A stretch of DNA of 64,000 nt from Calditrichota bacterium (GTDB lineage Bacteria > Zhuqueibacterota > Zhuqueibacteria > Zhuqueibacterales > Geothermadaptataceae), in assembly GCA_008501765.1 (NCBI GenBank), contig QQUE01000002.1, positions 432,336 through 496,335 of the forward strand, written 5' to 3'. Shown piece by piece: positions 62,001 to 64,000 of this stretch. Positions within the stretch are counted from its first letter, which is position 1, and each line of letters starts with the position of its first letter. The notes beneath the pieces were generated by a model. That model made no database searches and was not told where the DNA came from. It saw nothing but the letters and a program-made list of their open reading frames with translations. A program made the position numbers and the translations under genes.

Positions 62001-64000
62001 CCGGCATTTCAACAGCAACAATTGTGGCTACGCACACCACAAATGGTACACGCAAAGAGGTTGTCACTGATATCGAAGGTAATTTTATTGTTGGCGTCAG
62101 CTCGGGTAGTTGGGATATTTATGCGCGAAAAACCGGCTATACCGATTCAAATATTGCAACCGTCAACATCGCTGCAGGCAATGCAATCAACCTGGGTCAG
62201 AATGCATTTGGACTTACGTTTAAATCGGGAACGCTGAGCGGCGTTGTGCGCAACACAAATTATTCGGGTGTTCTTGGCGCTGTCGTTCGAGCCTACAACA
62301 ATACGGACACCAGCACCACAACGACTGCGGTCAATGGTTCGTACAGTTTTACGCTAACAGCAAAAACATGGACTATCGTTGCCGAAAAAACAGGGTACGT
62401 CAGCCCGCAACCTGTCTCGCGCAGCGTTCCAAATGGTGGCGTTGCAACGGCAGATTTCTCGTTAATTCCGCGCGCCAATATTATCGTTGGCTACGTTACG
62501 GACGGCAGCCGTGCTTTAAACAGCGCCACAGTCACAGCAACACCCGAAGCTGGTGCGCCCGTAAACGCAAAAACCAATAACCTTGGGCAATTTTCATTAA
62601 GCTTGGGCTCCGGTACTTTTACACTCCACGCTACAAAAACCGGCTACAGCAGTGGAAGTGACACACAGGTTTCGGTCACCGTTGGAGAAACAGTTTCGGG
62701 TGTTAATTTCGAGCTCTCACCGAATCCATCTTCAATTTCCGGAAAGGTAACATCAGACGGGACAAATAGCGTTGCCGGGGCAACGGTTACAAATGGAACC
62801 GTCAGTGCAATCACCAGCAGCAGCGGCAATTTCAGTCTGTCACTGCCGGAAGGCGAGCACAGTATTTACGCTACAAAAAGCGGTTACGCAACATCGGCGA
62901 CCCAAATACTTACGCTTTCTCCCGGGCAAAATCTTGCCAATCTTGATTTTCGAATTACACCCAACGCAGCAACTGTTACCGGAACAGTTACCGGTAGCGG
63001 GCTGGCTCTTTATCAGGCAACAGTACGTGCATCCGGGGAGACGGGCCAATTTCAGACTACAGCTGATGAACAAGGAAATTATTCGCTCAGCCTGCAACCC
63101 GGCAGCTATTCGATTTTAGCCACAAAACCGGGATATATTGTGCCTGCAGCAATAAATGTTACCGCCAATCCGGGGCAAAGTGTTGCCAACATTGATTTTT
63201 CCCTCATTTTAAATAAAGGAACAATTAAAGGAGTTGCACAATCGGCCTCAGGAGAGCTGCTGCGAAATGTCAAAATTATGGCAACTGAATCAGGCAAAAG
63301 TGAGAATTCCGCATCGACGACAACCACTATTTCAGGTGAATATACGCTTAAAATTACAGCTGGTATTTCCTGGGCAGTTTCCGCTACAAAAGTGGGTTAT
63401 GCCAGTGACGCTGCTGAAGCGGCAATTTTGGCGACCGGCAGCACCCGAATCGAAAACTTTACACTCACGGCCCTTCCCAGCTCGGTCGCCGGCACCGTGC
63501 GTGATGGCTCGGGCAATGGAATCGAAAATGTGATTGTTAAATCTGCTCTCGACAGTATAGCCACGAATCACCTTGGCAATTATATGCTGCATTTGGCCAG
63601 CGGCACCCATGCATTGAGCGCGGAAAAATCCGGGTACACAAAAAAATCTGCATCAATCGTGCTGACGCCCGGGCAAAACCTGACCGGTGTCAACTATACT
63701 TTAGATGGTTTGTTTGCTTCTTTTACCGGCACAATTTTTTCCGGCCAGGCTTTTCTTGAAGGGGCTGTGGTAAATCTGAGCTCACCACAAGAAAATGCCT
63801 CAGCCAGCTCAAACAGTCAGGGGAAATTTACCTTTTCCCAACTCATTCCCGGCACGTATTCACTTGCGATCTCACGTACAGGCTATCAAACTCTGGATTC
63901 TACGATCGTTCTTGCTGAAAATGAAAATAGCTCTGCAAATTTAAATCTAAAAATTATTACCGGTGAAATCAATGGAATCGTGCAAAGTAGTAGCCGGGTT
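59087..64000 (+). CDS. Giant exported multidomain protein, right-truncated, with phosphoesterase-like domain
   Basis: The frame beginning at GTG 59087 (AAAGGAG 8-14 nt upstream) stays open to the window edge: 1638 codons, no stop. Signal peptide about 9-26 (LLLFLGILTQSILRAA). A metallophosphoesterase-like domain lies at about 145-330 (IIHISDTHFD, LHSGDLVDEA, WVAPGGSD, LFYHYDV, LLYGHLNKN). A cadherin/PKD-like module is at about 450-530 (TATDADNDQLSYSW) and a FnIII-like module at about 765-865. From about 960 at least eight carboxypeptidase-regulatory-like repeats follow, about 70 residues each (SGRVFDNNTNSGIS, GSWDIYARKTGY, GSYSILATKPGY), and a ninth is cut by the edge. It is probably a surface protein exported with the PorV-like neighbour. 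Confidence 0.85.
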   Translation, partial: MNYKNNFRRLVLLLFLGILTQSILRAADPLTVIRRPIINLPAIVQQSQTFEIICEAPQSTFGWTAVLLAPGDLQNLSIDSSTFDASNGRWTLDATVPGAVNVALYDLIIAASGGIADTSTNAVKVIGSPKNSYTIIHISDTHFDRRANIDYNTVPEFLKIAEEINLINPEFVLHSGDLVDEATLERYYQVAQEALNILEVPIWVAPGGSDIQIFQSNSQDKQYWESYFGDIMDFRFNYGNHIFSGLQEWEFPTESFTQQQFDWLAAEFSPGDAMRVLFYHYDVQNQIDAAFVDANNIDLLLYGHLNKNRDEVIGSATRNIGTAATMHGGYGQYTYNGEYRILQIENDQLIDTEVVQYNNLNVTYSPVNNGTNPENFAEIENNLNRNFSGATLRFYVPTSFAPYTVSNGTLSAERATGTGISVLEVKTDLIANSSKTVHIEPVSSLANHPPRITTTSPEKVFSLTVGQSQEFSTTATDADNDQLSYSWKLNAASQSETGNAFTFLANSTHIGLNSLELTVSDGNFADIYSWTVTVVELSSDYAIIAHPFNLVGPDENAKTTWDEVISLDCYFRFGTQPGNYNIGAVAEDGISKSASFIPSQVGLANPGIYYGIITNSSDATISAEEYKSVEFPVIIESQNTAEVLGPKGTITDQTPILQWQAVDGVPYFHVLVSDNPITITEDANGETIVQGANIIWQAITSNTSIRYGDFDPADYFNDTNGTAPPLMSGLTYNFMVLNNYGNHPAFTSAVQPSVNEFVVDVQSSLTPPVLSSPMDNALISGAEITFQWDEVVGAINYKISIFEEREESGSTVSFLVWETTTTNTLVDFPAGDFLINSDYTWKVLAWDETGGGVQSGNFHFNYATSVGTMDVTTRSENGNILPRVELRFTAIAGSSDLIPLLTDDGGKGSKVLREGVYNVTASKDGYEKATVQVDLKEDIDLESAVGNQAVTIYLAESPGSISGRVFDNNTNSGISTATIVATHTTNGTRKEVVTDIEGNFIVGVSSGSWDIYARKTGYTDSNIATVNIAAGNAINLGQNAFGLTFKSGTLSGVVRNTNYSGVLGAVVRAYNNTDTSTTTTAVNGSYSFTLTAKTWTIVAEKTGYVSPQPVSRSVPNGGVATADFSLIPRANIIVGYVTDGSRALNSATVTATPEAGAPVNAKTNNLGQFSLSLGSGTFTLHATKTGYSSGSDTQVSVTVGETVSGVNFELSPNPSSISGKVTSDGTNSVAGATVTNGTVSAITSSSGNFSLSLPEGEHSIYATKSGYATSATQILTLSPGQNLANLDFRITPNAATVTGTVTGSGLALYQATVRASGETGQFQTTADEQGNYSLSLQPGSYSILATKPGYIVPAAINVTANPGQSVANIDFSLILNKGTIKGVAQSASGELLRNVKIMATESGKSENSASTTTTISGEYTLKITAGISWAVSATKVGYASDAAEAAILATGSTRIENFTLTALPSSVAGTVRDGSGNGIENVIVKSALDSIATNHLGNYMLHLASGTHALSAEKSGYTKKSASIVLTPGQNLTGVNYTLDGLFASFTGTIFSGQAFLEGAVVNLSSPQENASASSNSQGKFTFSQLIPGTYSLAISRTGYQTLDSTIVLAENENSSANLNLKIITGEINGIVQSSSRV

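Noticed and set aside
62000-64000. CRISPR-like periodic repeats
   Set aside because: The period is about 200 bases and diverged at DNA level; it reflects protein domain repeats, not a CRISPR array.

Overview
This window comes from a Gram-negative bacterium with moderate GC, most likely a member of the FCB superphylum close to Calditrichota/KSB1-type lineages. That placement is inferred. The support is the exported proteins ending in FlgD-like 'PNPFNP' sorting modules, two PorV/UPF0164-type outer-membrane proteins, a TonB receptor with a carboxypeptidase-regulatory N-domain, and DUF3098- and DUF2914-type small proteins. Several promoters look like ordinary TTGACA/TATAAT sigma-70 sites, so the unusual Bacteroidetes -7/-33 promoter is not evident. 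I see no rRNA, CRISPR array, prophage or complete insertion sequence.

Layout. 1-3.4 kb: a FnIII/FlgD-domain protein, a PorV-like protein with an SH3b tail, a HAD hydrolase and a small outer-membrane protein. 3.5-8.6 kb: a decayed CopG-type antitoxin, then (minus strand) a thiamine salvage operon consisting of a TPP riboswitch with terminator, a TonB receptor, thiamine pyrophosphokinase and an SSS-family permease. 8.7-11.8 kb: a palindromic repeat, an ECF sigma/anti-sigma/exported-target operon and a DUF4430 lipoprotein. 11.9-12.3 kb: tRNA-Asp, tRNA-Val and a DUF3098 gene in one transcript. 12.5-15 kb: a chemoreceptor and a periplasmic partner. 15.4-20.8 kb: peptidoglycan turnover (MltD-like transglycosylase, NamZ-type exo-muramidase, NlpC/P60 lipoprotein). 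20.8-29.5 kb (minus): PilZ, FecR, FHA, PBP4, a Nudix-like protein, an unknown membrane-anchored protein, an AlkA-like glycosylase, a methyltransferase, a voltage-gated K+ channel and a cupredoxin-like lipoprotein. 29.5-33 kb: an ABC-F ATPase and a LytTR regulator with a dead receiver. 33.5-38.2 kb: fructose-bisphosphatase, tRNA-Lys, a possible sigma-like/zinc-finger pair, DUF2914 and a HAD phosphatase. 38.3-43 kb: Prc-type protease and ComEC. 43.1-48.1 kb: glutamine synthetase behind a candidate sigma-54 site, next to an NtrC-type activator and a GAF histidine kinase. 48.2-50.1 kb: a DapA-like aldolase, a Phd/PIN toxin-antitoxin pair and second copies of two repeats. 50.2-64 kb: outer-membrane and very large multidomain surface proteins, the last running off the right edge.

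The most connected signals are the TPP-riboswitch thiamine uptake operon, the NtrBC-glnA nitrogen module, the ECF sigma operon with its own candidate promoter, and two families of structured dispersed repeats whose copies lie in nested inverted orientation (2.0 and 8.7 kb versus 49.8 and 50.1 kb). The largest plus-strand gene (59087 to the edge) has no stop inside the window and is easily overlooked.
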